From assembly GCF_026241855.1 (NCBI RefSeq), contig NZ_JAPJDC010000001.1, forward strand, positions 3,286,001-3,350,000: a stretch of DNA of 64,000 bases. The letters are read 5' to 3'. Position 1 is the stretch's first letter; each line of letters opens with the position of its first letter. Position numbers and translations under genes: made by a program. A model generated the notes under the pieces. It saw nothing but the letters and a program-made list of their open reading frames with translations, had not been told where the DNA came from and did not search any database. Origin of the DNA: Curtobacterium flaccumfaciens pv. betae. GTDB lineage: Bacteria > Actinomycetota > Actinomycetes > Actinomycetales > Microbacteriaceae. Shown piece after piece: positions 1-9,243 of the stretch.

Positions 1-1
1 C

Positions 2-394
2 TACGTCACCAAGCCGTTCTCGCTCGACGAGATCGTCGCCCGCATCAAGGCCATCCTCCGTCGCACCATGAACGACGAGGAAGACGCGATCATCCGCGCC
101 GGCGAGCTCACGATGGACCAGGACACGCACGAGGTCACGATCGGCGACGCGCAGATCGAGCTCTCGCCCACCGAGTTCAAGCTGCTCCGTTACCTGATGC
201 TCAACCCGAACCGCGTGTTGTCGAAGGCGCAGATCCTCGACCACGTGTGGGAGTACGACTTCAACGGCGACGCGGGCATCGTCGAGAGCTACATCTCGTA
301 CCTGCGCCGCAAGCTCGACCAGTACTCCGCCGAGCCGATCATCCAGACCAAGCGCGGCTTCGGGTACATGCTGAAGGCGTCCAAGGCCTCGTAG
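2..394 (+). CDS. OmpR-family response regulator, C-terminal part
   Basis: The gene enters from outside the window and 130 residues are visible. They begin at the end of the receiver domain: YVTKPF contains the conserved Lys, followed by the alpha5 segment. Next comes a complete winged-helix OmpR/PhoB DNA-binding domain with the typical LSPTEFKLLRYLMLNP segment, the VWEYDF motif and a C-terminal KRGFGYML wing. The sensor kinase gene starts 66 bp downstream on the same strand, so this is the partner regulator of a two-component system. The stimulus cannot be read from the sequence. Confidence 0.93.
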   Translation, partial: YVTKPFSLDEIVARIKAILRRTMNDEEDAIIRAGELTMDQDTHEVTIGDAQIELSPTEFKLLRYLMLNPNRVLSKAQILDHVWEYDFNGDAGIVESYISYLRRKLDQYSAEPIIQTKRGFGYMLKASKAS

Positions 395-460
395 CACCAT
401 CACCTCTTCACGGCGGTCGTCCGGTTTCACCGGGCGACCGCTGTCTATCGTTGGGGCAGC

Positions 461-2155
461 ATGCACACGCGAATGAACCACTGGTGGGACGGGATCTCCC
501 TGCGCACCAAGATCACCGGGATCACGGTGCTGCTCGTCGCGCTCGGATTGCTCGTCGCCGGACTCGGCACGATGACGGTGCTGTCCACCTACCTCATGCA
601 GCAGCTCGACAACACGGTCAAGCAGACGACCGAGCAGCTCGAGGGTCAGAACATCAGTGACGGCGAGCAGTACTGCAAGCTGTCCGTCGTGGTGTCGCAG
701 AGCGCCTACGTCGCCGCGTACGACGCCGACGGTGACCGGATCTGCCAGACGAAGGCGTCGAGTCGACCCGACGTCCGTGAAGCCACCCTGGTCGAGGCCT
801 CGCAGTCGAACCAGCGCATCTCGCTGTACGACAGCCAGCACAACCACGAGTGGCGCGCCCAGATCATCCCGGCGTCGCTGCAGAACCAGTCCGACGGCAC
901 CACCGAGACCGGCTACGTGCTCATCGCCGTCTCCAGTGCCGGCACCGACGAGACCATCGGCAAGTTCACCGCGATCTTCCTCGGGTTCGGTGCCTCGGTC
1001 ATCCTGCTCGGCGCCATGCTCACCCGCTTGCTCGTCACCGCGACCTTCGACCCGCTGCGCGACGTCGAGGACACCGCGGCACGGTTCGCCGCGGGTGACT
1101 TCAACCAGCGCCTCGAGGCCGACACCCCGAACACCGAGGTCGGCCGCCTGAACCGCTCCCTCAACGTCATGCTCGAGCGGATCGACTCCGCGTTCGAGGA
1201 CCGCGAGCGCACCATCGCCCAGATGCGCCGGTTCGTCGGGGACGCCTCGCACGAGCTCCGCACGCCGCTGGTGTCCCTGCGCGGGTACGCCGAGCTATAC
1301 CGGATGGGTGCCCTGCGCAAGGAAGAGGACGTCGCGCAGGCGATGGAGCGCATCGAGAAGGAAGCGCAGCGGATGGGCCTGCTCGTGCAGGACCTGCTGC
1401 AGCTCGCCCGCATCGACGAGTCGAAGCCGCTCGAGCTCGGCCCGGTCGACCTCGTCGCCATCGCCCGCGACTCGGCGCTCGACACGATGGCCTCCAACCC
1501 CGACCGCGAGATCCAGGTCCTCGTCGAGGACTCCCTGACCGGCGAGAGCGTGCCCCAGGCCGTCCGCCCGTCGGCGTCGTCGTCCATCGGCTCTCCGGAC
1601 TCCGGTGAAGCACCGCCCGTGTCGCCCACCTCGGCGAACACCACCGGGCCGATCGCGTTCTCGCGCCAGACCATCGCCCGACTCCGGGCCCGTCGCACCC
1701 GCGCCATGAACATCGACGCCGGTGCCGCGCCGACCGACGAGACCACCCCGCTGCCCACGGTCGTGCTGCCGAAGCGCCCGCCGATCGTCCTGGCGGAGGA
1801 GAACAAGATCCGCCAGATCGTCACGAACCTGATGGGCAACGCCATGCGGTTCACGGCGAACGACGACCCGATCGAGATCGGCATCGGCGTGGACGACGAG
1901 CGCGGCATGGCACACCTCGACGTGATCGACCACGGTGAGGGCATCCCGCCGCAGCTGCGCGAGAAGATCTTCCAGCGCTTCTGGCGTGCGGACACCTCCC
2001 GCGCCCGGGACACCGGTGGCTCGGGCCTCGGGCTCGCCATCGTGTCCGGCATCGTCGCGGCGCACAACGGCTCGGTCGAGGTATTCGACACCGAGGGCGG
2101 CGGCGCCACCTTCCGCGTCTGGCTCCCCCTGCTCCCCCGCGACTTCTCCGCCTGA
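461..2155 (+). CDS. Two-component sensor histidine kinase with an insert in its ATPase domain
   Basis: A 564-residue membrane sensor kinase. It has a first TM helix (about residues 20-42), an extracytoplasmic sensor of about 120 residues, a second TM (about 165-190), HAMP, then HisKA with SHELRTPL (phospho-His about residue 264). The HATPase_c part shows the N box (NLMGNAMRF), the G1 box (DHGEGIP) and G2 (GSGLGLAIV). Between the first HATPase strand and the N box lies a low-complexity stretch of about 85 residues, rich in Ser, Pro and Thr, that ordinary kinases lack. Topology resembles TcrY/PhoR-type kinases. It follows the response regulator, so it is the cognate sensor. An ATG four codons downstream is an alternative start. 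Confidence 0.93.
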   Translation: MHTRMNHWWDGISLRTKITGITVLLVALGLLVAGLGTMTVLSTYLMQQLDNTVKQTTEQLEGQNISDGEQYCKLSVVVSQSAYVAAYDADGDRICQTKASSRPDVREATLVEASQSNQRISLYDSQHNHEWRAQIIPASLQNQSDGTTETGYVLIAVSSAGTDETIGKFTAIFLGFGASVILLGAMLTRLLVTATFDPLRDVEDTAARFAAGDFNQRLEADTPNTEVGRLNRSLNVMLERIDSAFEDRERTIAQMRRFVGDASHELRTPLVSLRGYAELYRMGALRKEEDVAQAMERIEKEAQRMGLLVQDLLQLARIDESKPLELGPVDLVAIARDSALDTMASNPDREIQVLVEDSLTGESVPQAVRPSASSSIGSPDSGEAPPVSPTSANTTGPIAFSRQTIARLRARRTRAMNIDAGAAPTDETTPLPTVVLPKRPPIVLAEENKIRQIVTNLMGNAMRFTANDDPIEIGIGVDDERGMAHLDVIDHGEGIPPQLREKIFQRFWRADTSRARDTGGSGLGLAIVSGIVAAHNGSVEVFDTEGGGATFRVWLPLLPRDFSA

Positions 2156-2183
2156 CCCGCGCGGGCCGTGCGGCCCGGCCGCT

Positions 2184-2302
2184 CGCGTCCCGCGGGCGTC
2201 CCGGGTGTCCCGTCTGTCCCGTCCGCGGCGTCCCGGGTGTCCCGTCTGTCCCGTCCGCGGCGTCCCGGGTGTCCGTCTGTCGCGTCCCGCGGGCGTCCCG
2301 GG
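2184..2302. repeat. 32-bp tandem repeat downstream of the kinase
   Basis: A unit of about 32 bp containing GTCCCGGGTGTCCCGTCTGT recurs at 2198, 2230 and 2262, the last copy shortened by 3 bp. A 22-bp sequence (2184-2205) returns unchanged at 2281-2302 and brackets the array. It starts about 30 bp after the kinase stop. No open frame or hairpin terminator is evident in it. Confidence 0.8.
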
Positions 2303-2303
2303 C

Positions 2304-2413
2304 GGTCACAACACCCCGTCCGACGCCACCGAGTGGTCACGATCTGTCGTCTGCGCGCTCGCTGGCCGACAGTTCGTGACCGGCCGGCGCACGGCCGTCG
2401 ACATGTCGTGACC
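2304..2413 (+). repeat. 110-bp nested palindromic element, copy A
   Basis: It begins GGTCACAACACCCCG and ends GTCGTGACC. An inner inverted pair is formed by GGTCACGATCTGTCG (2335-2349) and CGACAGTTCGTGACC (2367-2381), with one mismatch. The outer ends are also imperfectly complementary. Copy B, in the opposite orientation and of equal length, lies beyond the DUF559 gene. Two further relatives sit at 17.9-18.2 kb. Confidence 0.75.
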
Positions 2414-2451
2414 GCCCGGCGACGAGATCTTCAGCGTGGCGATCACGGCCG

Positions 2452-3348
2452 TCACGCCGACAGCCGACGACTTCCGACCGCTCGGACCTCGAACGCCTGG
2501 CGGAGTCGCTCGAACAACACCGCGGGTCGGTGTGCGTCCGACGCCGTCGCGTGGATCACGAGCCAGTCGTTCACCACGAACCCGTTGTCCCGTCGTTGAT
2601 CGTGTCGGAAGGTGTCGCGCTCGCGGTGGTGATCGCCGTCGTACTCCAACACGATGCGGTACTCCGACCACGCCATGTCGACGCGGCCGAGGAACCGCCC
2701 CGCACCATCGTGCACGTCGACGTTCAGCTCCGGCTCGGGGAACCCCGCTTCGACCACTGCCAGACGGAGCCAGGTCTCCTGCGGCGACTCCGCCCCGGCC
2801 CGGACGAGGTCCAGCGCGCGCCGAGCAGCGAGCGCGAAGCGTGTGCCGGGGCGGATCGACGCACGGAGGTCGTCCGCCGTCGCCAGCCCGGCTGGTCCGA
2901 CGAGGTGGTCCCCGATCGCGACCAGCGCGTCCCGATCGACCACGCCGGCGCACTCGAACCACATCTGCGCGGGGACACTGACCGGGAACCCGCGGTATTC
3001 GACGGTCCTCGGCCGGTCCAGCCGGTGCGCGACCACGCCGGGCCGACGCATCCGGCACCCGTCCCTCGCGGTCGAGACGTGCACCGGGACGACCGCGCGC
3101 ACCGACTGCGGCAGTGGCGCACCCCAGATCGCGGCAGCCGTCGTGTGGCTGAAGAACTGGTCGGGACGCATGACCAGGGTGACGGCGCCGATGAAGTCCA
3201 CCGAGTCGATCGGAGCACGCACACCGTGGACCGGGGCTGCCAGGTCGGTGCGCCGGAGTCGTTCCGGATCGATGCCGTGACCGACCGCATCGGCCACGCG
3301 GAAGGTGGTGCGGTCGAACGGAGCAGGGAGGCGACGGGGAGCTGACAT
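2452..3348 (-). CDS. DUF559 / AbiEi-like domain protein with a Vsr-type nuclease fold
   Basis: Of about 298 residues. The N-terminal half has a short winged-helix-like part (FRVADAVG...LRRTDLAAPVHGVRAP) like those fused to DUF559 proteins and AbiEi antitoxins. The C-terminal part has the DUF559 signature of the PD-(D/E)XK/Vsr class: GRVDMAW, then VLEYDGDHH and a basic helix. The ATG at 3348 (MSAPRRLP) was chosen because homology begins there; an ATG 37 codons upstream is possible. No strong Shine-Dalgarno is visible. Such genes are common in Microbacteriaceae and their role is unknown. The gene is framed by inverted copies of a 110-bp palindrome. Confidence 0.72.
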   Translation of the reverse strand: MSAPRRLPAPFDRTTFRVADAVGHGIDPERLRRTDLAAPVHGVRAPIDSVDFIGAVTLVMRPDQFFSHTTAAAIWGAPLPQSVRAVVPVHVSTARDGCRMRRPGVVAHRLDRPRTVEYRGFPVSVPAQMWFECAGVVDRDALVAIGDHLVGPAGLATADDLRASIRPGTRFALAARRALDLVRAGAESPQETWLRLAVVEAGFPEPELNVDVHDGAGRFLGRVDMAWSEYRIVLEYDGDHHRERDTFRHDQRRDNGFVVNDWLVIHATASDAHRPAVLFERLRQAFEVRAVGSRRLSA

Positions 3349-3475
3349 GCCGTCATGGTCGTCGCGGGGCACGTGAGCCGACCACGCGCACTCGCAACCT
3401 GTGGAGAACGAGGTGAGCCGGGCCTCCTGTGTGGGAGAGCCGACCGCAGACACGCGCAAGCCGCACGCACGAGCC

Positions 3476-3585
3476 GGTCACGACTCCCCGCTCCTGCGCC
3501 GCCGGACGGTCACGTTGTGTCGACTGGAACGGGCCGAGCCGACTATTCGTGACCGCTCGGCGGACCTGAGCGGGGTGTTGTGACC
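3476..3585 (-). repeat. 110-bp nested palindromic element, copy B
   Basis: Read on the minus strand it starts GGTCACAACACCCCG, exactly as copy A, and keeps the inner pair (GGTCACGTTGTGTCG at 3508-3522 against CGACTATTCGTGACC at 3540-3554 on the plus strand). It is the same length as copy A, in inverted orientation, so A and B bracket the DUF559 gene. Confidence 0.75.
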
Positions 3586-3613
3586 TCCTGACCCGCCCCC
3601 GCCCCCACACACG

Positions 3614-3652
3614 CGGAAGGGCCCCACACGCGCAGCGTGCGGGGCCCTTCCG
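3614..3652 (-). terminator. Intrinsic terminator of groEL
   Basis: Stem of CGGAAGGGCCCC against GGGGCCCTTCCG with a GC-rich middle. It lies about 10 bp past the groEL stop. There is no long U tract, as is usual for high-GC actinobacteria. Confidence 0.8.
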
Positions 3653-3662
3653 TCAGACGGAC

Positions 3663-5353
<1,691 letters not shown>

Positions 5354-5358
5354 CGCCG

Positions 5359-5387
5359 ATTCTGGCACTCGCCGGGTGTGAGTGCAA
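5359..5387 (-). promoter_or_regulatory. groEL promoter
   Basis: On the minus strand TTGCAC (5387-5382), a 17-nt spacer, then CAGAAT (5364-5359). Good -35 and fair -10 matches with ideal spacing, embedded in the second CIRCE. Confidence 0.65.
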
Positions 5388-5388
5388 C
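5362..5388 (-). promoter_or_regulatory. CIRCE operator 2 overlapping the groEL promoter
   Basis: CTGGCACTC (5362-5370), N9, GAGTGCAAC (5380-5388). It sits on top of the likely core promoter, so HrcA bound here would block RNA polymerase directly. Confidence 0.85.
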
Positions 5389-5495
5389 ACAGTCGGGAGG
5401 CTCGTGACGACTTCCCAGGACACGTCGCGTCCGGCGGACCCCGCACCACCGCCGCGGTCACGCTCCCGGCACCGGTCGCCGTCCACGCACACGAC

Positions 5496-5527
5496 GAACG
5501 CGCCGCCCCTGATGGGACGGCGCGTTC
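5496..5527 (-). terminator. Terminator of cspA
   Basis: Perfect 10-bp arms GAACGCGCCG and CGGCGCGTTC around a 12-nt loop, starting 16 bp beyond the cspA stop. Confidence 0.75.
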
Positions 5528-5542
5528 TGGAAGTGGTCGTGC

Positions 5543-5746
5543 TCAGGCGGGGCGGACGTACTCTGCCTGCGGGCCCTTCGACCCGGTGCCGACGTCGAAC
5601 ACGACGGCCTGGCCCTCCTCGAGGACCTTGTAACCCGACATGTCGATGGCCGAGTAGTGCACGAACACGTCCTGGCCCCCTCCATCCACGGTGATGAAGC
5701 CGAAGCCCTTTTCAGCGTTGAACCACTTCACGGTTCCGTTGGCCAT
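5543..5746 (-). CDS. cspA: Cold shock protein (CspA family)
   Basis: A 67-residue single-stranded nucleic-acid-binding protein. Both RNA-binding motifs are present: [12 protein letters not shown] (RNP1) and DVFVHYSAI (RNP2). The length is typical. The ATG at 5746 follows GGAGCAAGAG. Upstream is a gene-free leader of almost 180 bp (5747-5925), as expected for cold-shock genes whose mRNA leader controls expression, although no cold-box motif could be assigned. A hairpin terminator follows the stop. Confidence 0.97.
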   Translation of the reverse strand: MANGTVKWFNAEKGFGFITVDGGGQDVFVHYSAIDMSGYKVLEEGQAVVFDVGTGSKGPQAEYVRPA

Positions 5747-5925
5747 GATCTCTTGCTCCCTGGTACTGCAGTGCGGAACGACGTGATCGTCGTCTGCATG
5801 GGACTCTGACCGAACCGGTCCGATCAGGCAAGAGGTGTGACGTTGTTTCACGTCGATTCCGTCAGAAATCAACGTTCCCGAAACACAGCCGTCACACAAT
5901 GCGCGAATAACGCGGTGGAACGGGA

Positions 5926-6531
5926 TCAGCCGGTGTAGTCGGCGCCGAGGACGACGCTCACGTCGGCGTTCGGGAACGCCGCGGACTGCTGCACGGCCGT
6001 GACGCCGAGCTGCTTCGCGATGCCCTGCGCGACCGCCGCCTGCGACGCCTGCTGGTAGTAGACGATCGTCGACGTGGAGCCCGTCGTGCCGGCGTCTCCG
6101 GTGGAGGCGACCTGCCAACCGGCGCCGGTCAGCGCCGCACTCGCCCGGCTTGCGAGGCCCGTGGTGGTCGTGCCGTTCAGCACGACGACGGTGGTGGTGC
6201 CCTGCTGTGCCGGCGTCGCTGCCGCAGCGCTGTCAGCCCCGGCCGAACCGGAACCGGCGGACGAGGACGCGGACGGCTTCGACGTCGCCGAGGGCTTCGC
6301 CGTCGCGGACGCCGACGTGGACGTGGAGGGCGAATCGGATCCGTTGAAGGAGTAGCTGCCGTTCAGCACCGCGAGGGAGAGCACCCCGACGCCGACGAGC
6401 ACACCGGTGGCGAGCGCCGCCCAGGCGAAGACGATCCAGCCACGCCCGCGACGCTGTGCCCCGCGGTGCGCACCGACCCGCGGGCCGTCGGCGACGTCGT
6501 CGAACCGGTCTCGGGGGAATCTCGTGCTCAT
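5926..6531 (-). CDS. LytR C-terminal domain membrane protein
   Basis: 201 residues: a basic cytoplasmic N-terminus, one TM helix (about residues 32-55), a Ser/Ala/Thr-rich linker (about 65-110) and a LytR_C domain ([17 protein letters not shown]...GW.V...) outside the membrane. LytR_C domains normally cap LCP cell-wall ligases; here the domain occurs without the LCP catalytic part. The start codon overlaps the stop of the DUF3263 gene by 4 nt (ATGA), so the two are translationally coupled, an arrangement seen widely in this family. A role in envelope metabolism is inferred only. Confidence 0.85.
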   Translation of the reverse strand: MSTRFPRDRFDDVADGPRVGAHRGAQRRGRGWIVFAWAALATGVLVGVGVLSLAVLNGSYSFNGSDSPSTSTSASATAKPSATSKPSASSSAGSGSAGADSAAAATPAQQGTTTVVVLNGTTTTGLASRASAALTGAGWQVASTGDAGTTGSTSTIVYYQQASQAAVAQGIAKQLGVTAVQQSAAFPNADVSVVLGADYTG

Positions 6532-6884
6532 CGTTCCTCTTCACGTCCTTCGGGAGCTGCACCGGGGGCGACGAAGCTGCGCGTCGCCCGGGCGCTGGTG
6601 CGCGCGTGACGGAGCCGCTGCAGCCGGGTGACGAGCTGCGGGTCGTACGCGAGTGCCGCGGGTGAGTCGATCACGCGGTTCAGCACCTGGTAGTAGCGCG
6701 CCGCCGACATCTCGAACTCCACCCGGATCTCCGCTTCCTTCGTGCGGTCGTGCCGTGCCCGGTCCTGCTCGAACGACAGCACGTGCTTCGCGAGCTCACT
6801 GAGCTGGTCAGCACCGAGCTGGTCAGCACCGAGCTGATCAGCGCTGCGCTGGTCGACGCTGCGTTCGTCGGTGGGGCTGGTCAC
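6528..6884 (-). CDS. DUF3263 domain protein
   Basis: About 118 residues. The DUF3263 core covers about residues 28-100 (LSFEQDRARHDRTKEAEIR, then MSAARYYQVLNRVID and a basic LQRLRHARTSAR tail), a small helical domain suspected of binding DNA. The N-terminal region carries a 15-bp tandem repeat encoding ADQLG three times. No ATG fits; the GTG at 6884 with a GGA 8 nt upstream was chosen, and a GTG 15 nt earlier is possible. It overlaps the LytR_C gene by 4 nt. Confidence 0.82.
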   Translation of the reverse strand: MTSPTDERSVDQRSADQLGADQLGADQLSELAKHVLSFEQDRARHDRTKEAEIRVEFEMSAARYYQVLNRVIDSPAALAYDPQLVTRLQRLRHARTSARATRSFVAPGAAPEGREEER

Positions 6885-6981
6885 GGCGGTTCCGATCACG
6901 TATCGGGTAACGGGTCTCGCACATCGTAGGGGTGGAGTCGATCCGGACCCTGGTACGGCGCTGGACTGTCGCGAACACCGG

Positions 6982-7983
6982 TCACAGGTTCGGCGCACGG
7001 AACCAGCGCACACGCGTGCCGAACGGGTCGGAGACGGCGACCGCGACGCCGTCGAGCGAGACCGTCGCGAAGGCGTCCGGGTCGGCCGCGTCGACGTCGT
7101 CGGGCAGCGTCGCCGCCACCCCGCGCAGGATGCCGGTGCGTTCGAGGGCGATCCAGTGCACGCCTCGCGCACGGATCCGGTCCACGAACCGCTGCCGGTC
7201 CGCGCCCGGCACGTAGACCAGGGTCCCGGTGGTCAGGACGACCGGTTCGACGTCGTCCGGCAGGGCGTCCAGTGCACGGTCGAGGTCGCCGGGCACGGCG
7301 CCGACGAGCCGGTCTGGAGGCACGGCGAGCGCCGCGCGCGCAGCCTGACGCATCAGGGCGGTCCGGTCCGACGCCTCGGGCGGGACGGCCTCGACCAGCC
7401 GGTCGAACGCACCGGGGACCGACAGGTCGATCGGGTTCGGGTCGAGCGCCACCCGGACGCCGACCCTGATCGGGACGGTCGCGGGTGTGGGAACGGCCCC
7501 GGAGGCGTCCGCGACCAGCCGGACCGACGGATCGGCGACCGCCGTGTGCATCCGCAGGACCGCGGCCCCGGAACCGACCCGGTAGTCCAGGGTCACCCGG
7601 TCCGGGATCGAGCACAGCCCGGCGGCGGCTCCGGCGTCGACCAGGCCGAGCGGACGCGCGGACCCTTCGGCGAGCGCCGCGAACAGCGGGATGACCGGTG
7701 CGAGCCGTTGCGGGTCGTTGGCCTGCACCGTGGCGGAGGCGAGGGCCGCGACCAGCGCGGGGCGGGCCTCCAGGCCGAGCGCGCGCAGCGCATCCGGATC
7801 CGACGGGTCGGCGCCCAGCCGCCGCGCGACCGCGAAGAACAGTTCCGGCTGCCGCTGCTGCTCGGGGACCTCGGCGAGGAGCGCGACGAGGGAGTCGTCG
7901 AGCGACCGTGCCCAGGCGGCGTACGACGGCGAGACGACCCGGACGCGGTCGGCGTACGCGTCGTACCGGGCGCGGGTGTCCAT
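6982..7983 (-). CDS. DUF2332 family protein
   Basis: 333 residues matching the DUF2332 family of uncharacterised actinobacterial proteins: LLAEVPEQQRQPELFFAVAR near residue 40, VDAGAAAGL in the middle, DPNPIDL, and a C-terminal half resembling a methyltransferase fold (VVLTTGTLVYVPG). No cofactor or substrate is established. The ATG at 7983 overlaps the stop of the upstream GNAT gene by one base (TGATG), so the two form an operon. Confidence 0.8.
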   Translation of the reverse strand: MDTRARYDAYADRVRVVSPSYAAWARSLDDSLVALLAEVPEQQRQPELFFAVARRLGADPSDPDALRALGLEARPALVAALASATVQANDPQRLAPVIPLFAALAEGSARPLGLVDAGAAAGLCSIPDRVTLDYRVGSGAAVLRMHTAVADPSVRLVADASGAVPTPATVPIRVGVRVALDPNPIDLSVPGAFDRLVEAVPPEASDRTALMRQAARAALAVPPDRLVGAVPGDLDRALDALPDDVEPVVLTTGTLVYVPGADRQRFVDRIRARGVHWIALERTGILRGVAATLPDDVDAADPDAFATVSLDGVAVAVSDPFGTRVRWFRAPNL

Positions 7984-8456
7984 CAGCGCCCGGGCCGGTG
8001 CATGCCGACGTGACGGATGCCGGCCTCGTCGTACGGTTCCCCGAACCGCACGAAGCCGTACCGCTCGTACAGGGCGGCGACGTACTCCTGAGCGTGCAGG
8101 ACGAACGGGTCGTGCCCGTGTTCGTCGAGGACGGCGGCGACGAGCCGGCCGGCGATCCCCTGCCCACGGTGTCCTGGGTCGGTGGCGACCCGGCCGATCA
8201 CCCACGCCGGTGGCTCCGCGCCGTCGGGGTGGACCTCGTCGACTGCCGGGCGGATGAGCCGCAGGTACCCAACCGCATCGGTGTCCGTGCCGAACCACCA
8301 GTGCTCGGTGTCGGGCTCGCGGTCACGGCCGTCGAAGTCCTCGGCGGTGACCCGCTGCTCGAGCGCGAACACGCGGTTGCGCACGACGACGATGCCGTAC
8401 AGTTCGTCCGTCGTCAGACGGGTCCAGCGGGCGTGGTGCACGGAATGCTCGGACAT
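7983..8456 (-). CDS. GNAT-family N-acetyltransferase (ElaA-like)
   Basis: 157 residues, cytoplasmic. The ElaA-type opening is clear (RWTRLTTDELYGIVVVRNRVFALEQ), followed by the acetyl-CoA-binding loop RVATDPGHRGQGIAGRL and the C-terminal LYERYGFVRFGEPYDE.GIRHVGM segment. The substrate is unknown. The ATG at 8456 was chosen because the family begins with this motif; a longer frame upstream adds only unsupported residues. It is followed without a gap by the DUF2332 gene. Confidence 0.88.
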   Translation of the reverse strand: MSEHSVHHARWTRLTTDELYGIVVVRNRVFALEQRVTAEDFDGRDREPDTEHWWFGTDTDAVGYLRLIRPAVDEVHPDGAEPPAWVIGRVATDPGHRGQGIAGRLVAAVLDEHGHDPFVLHAQEYVAALYERYGFVRFGEPYDEAGIRHVGMHRPGR

Positions 8457-8521
8457 CGTGGCGAGTTTAGTGAAGTGGTCGGGAGTGCCCGGAAGAGCCC
8501 GGCCGGAAGCAGGAGGAACCA

Positions 8522-8929
8522 ATGGCATACAACGTCGACAAGTCCGACGCCCAGTGGCGCGAGGAGCTCTCCCCGGACCAGTACGCCGTCCTCCGCCAGG
8601 CGGGGACCGAACGACCGTGGACCGGTGAACTCCTCGACGAGGAGCGCGCCGGCGTCTACACCTGTGCGGCCTGCAACGCGGAGCTGTTCAAGAGCGGCAC
8701 GAAGTTCGACTCCGGCTGCGGCTGGCCGTCGTTCTACGAGTCGGTGAACCCGGACGCCGTGCAGCTCATCGAGGACAACTCCCTCGGCATGGCCCGCACC
8801 GAGGTCCGTTGCGCGAACTGCGGTTCGCACCTGGGCCACGTGTTCCCGGACGGGTTCGGCACCCCCACGGGTGACCGGTACTGCATGAACTCGATCTCGC
8901 TGAACTTCTCGGAGAAGTCGGGCGAGTGA
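8522..8929 (+). CDS. msrB: Peptide-methionine (R)-S-oxide reductase
   Basis: The 135-residue MsrB reduces methionine-R-sulfoxide in oxidised proteins. Two CxxC zinc pairs are visible (CAAC and CANC), with the GCGWPSF signature and the catalytic Cys in RYCMNS. Length is normal for a single-domain MsrB. A strong ribosome site (AGGAGG) stands 5 nt before the ATG. It is transcribed divergently from the GNAT/DUF2332 pair and followed by tRNA-Thr. Confidence 0.97.
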   Translation: MAYNVDKSDAQWREELSPDQYAVLRQAGTERPWTGELLDEERAGVYTCAACNAELFKSGTKFDSGCGWPSFYESVNPDAVQLIEDNSLGMARTEVRCANCGSHLGHVFPDGFGTPTGDRYCMNSISLNFSEKSGE

Positions 8930-8949
8930 GCCCCGGACGCCCTCACCGG

Positions 8950-8955
8950 TAGAAT
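8950..8955 (+). promoter_or_regulatory. -10 element of tRNA-Thr
   Basis: TAGAAT, 11 nt before the mature tRNA 5' end. The -35 (TGAGCC, about 17 nt upstream, overlapping the msrB stop) is weak. Confidence 0.5.
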
Positions 8956-8966
8956 GAGCGGCGTCA

Positions 8967-9042
8967 GCCGGCATGGCGCAATTGGTAGCGCACCGTACTT
9001 GTAATACGGGGGTTGCGGGTTCAAGTCCCGCTGCCGGCCCCA
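8967..9042 (+). tRNA. tRNA-Thr (anticodon TGT)
   Basis: Complete 76-nt cloverleaf with encoded CCA: acceptor GCCGGCA/TGCCGGC, D stem GCGC/GCGC, anticodon stem CCGTA/TACGG with loop CTTGTAA, T arm GCGGG-TTCAAGT-CCCGC. The anticodon TGT reads ACA/ACG threonine codons. The discriminator base is C. Confidence 0.97.
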
Positions 9043-9050
9043 GACGAAGC

Positions 9051-9082
9051 GATGCCCCGGGCGAAGTCTCGCCCGGGGCATC
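9051..9082 (+). terminator. Terminator after tRNA-Thr
   Basis: Perfect 14-bp arms GATGCCCCGGGCGA and TCGCCCGGGGCATC around AGTC, 8 bp past the tRNA. Confidence 0.85.
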
Positions 9083-9243
9083 GGCACACGGAACGCGGAT
9101 CAGGGGGCGTTCCGGGCGCTGGACGCGGTAACCAGCCGGTCGTGCGACGAGGATGACACCTCACCGACCCGCACGTCCACACCCGCACCCCACATCCGCG
9201 GAAATCCGCACGATGTGCACGAACGCGCAGCGGCTCTGTCCGC

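Noticed and set aside
2195..2280. CRISPR-like array
   Set aside because: The 32-bp units are contiguous with no spacers and no cas genes are present; a simple tandem repeat.
3349..3459. Upstream ATG giving the DUF559 protein 37 more residues
   Set aside because: The added sequence is not like the family and lacks a ribosome site; kept only as an alternative.
5400..5470. A fifth copy of the GGTCAC palindromic element
   Set aside because: Only AGGACACGTCG and GCGGTCACG resemble it; the end motif and inner pair are missing.
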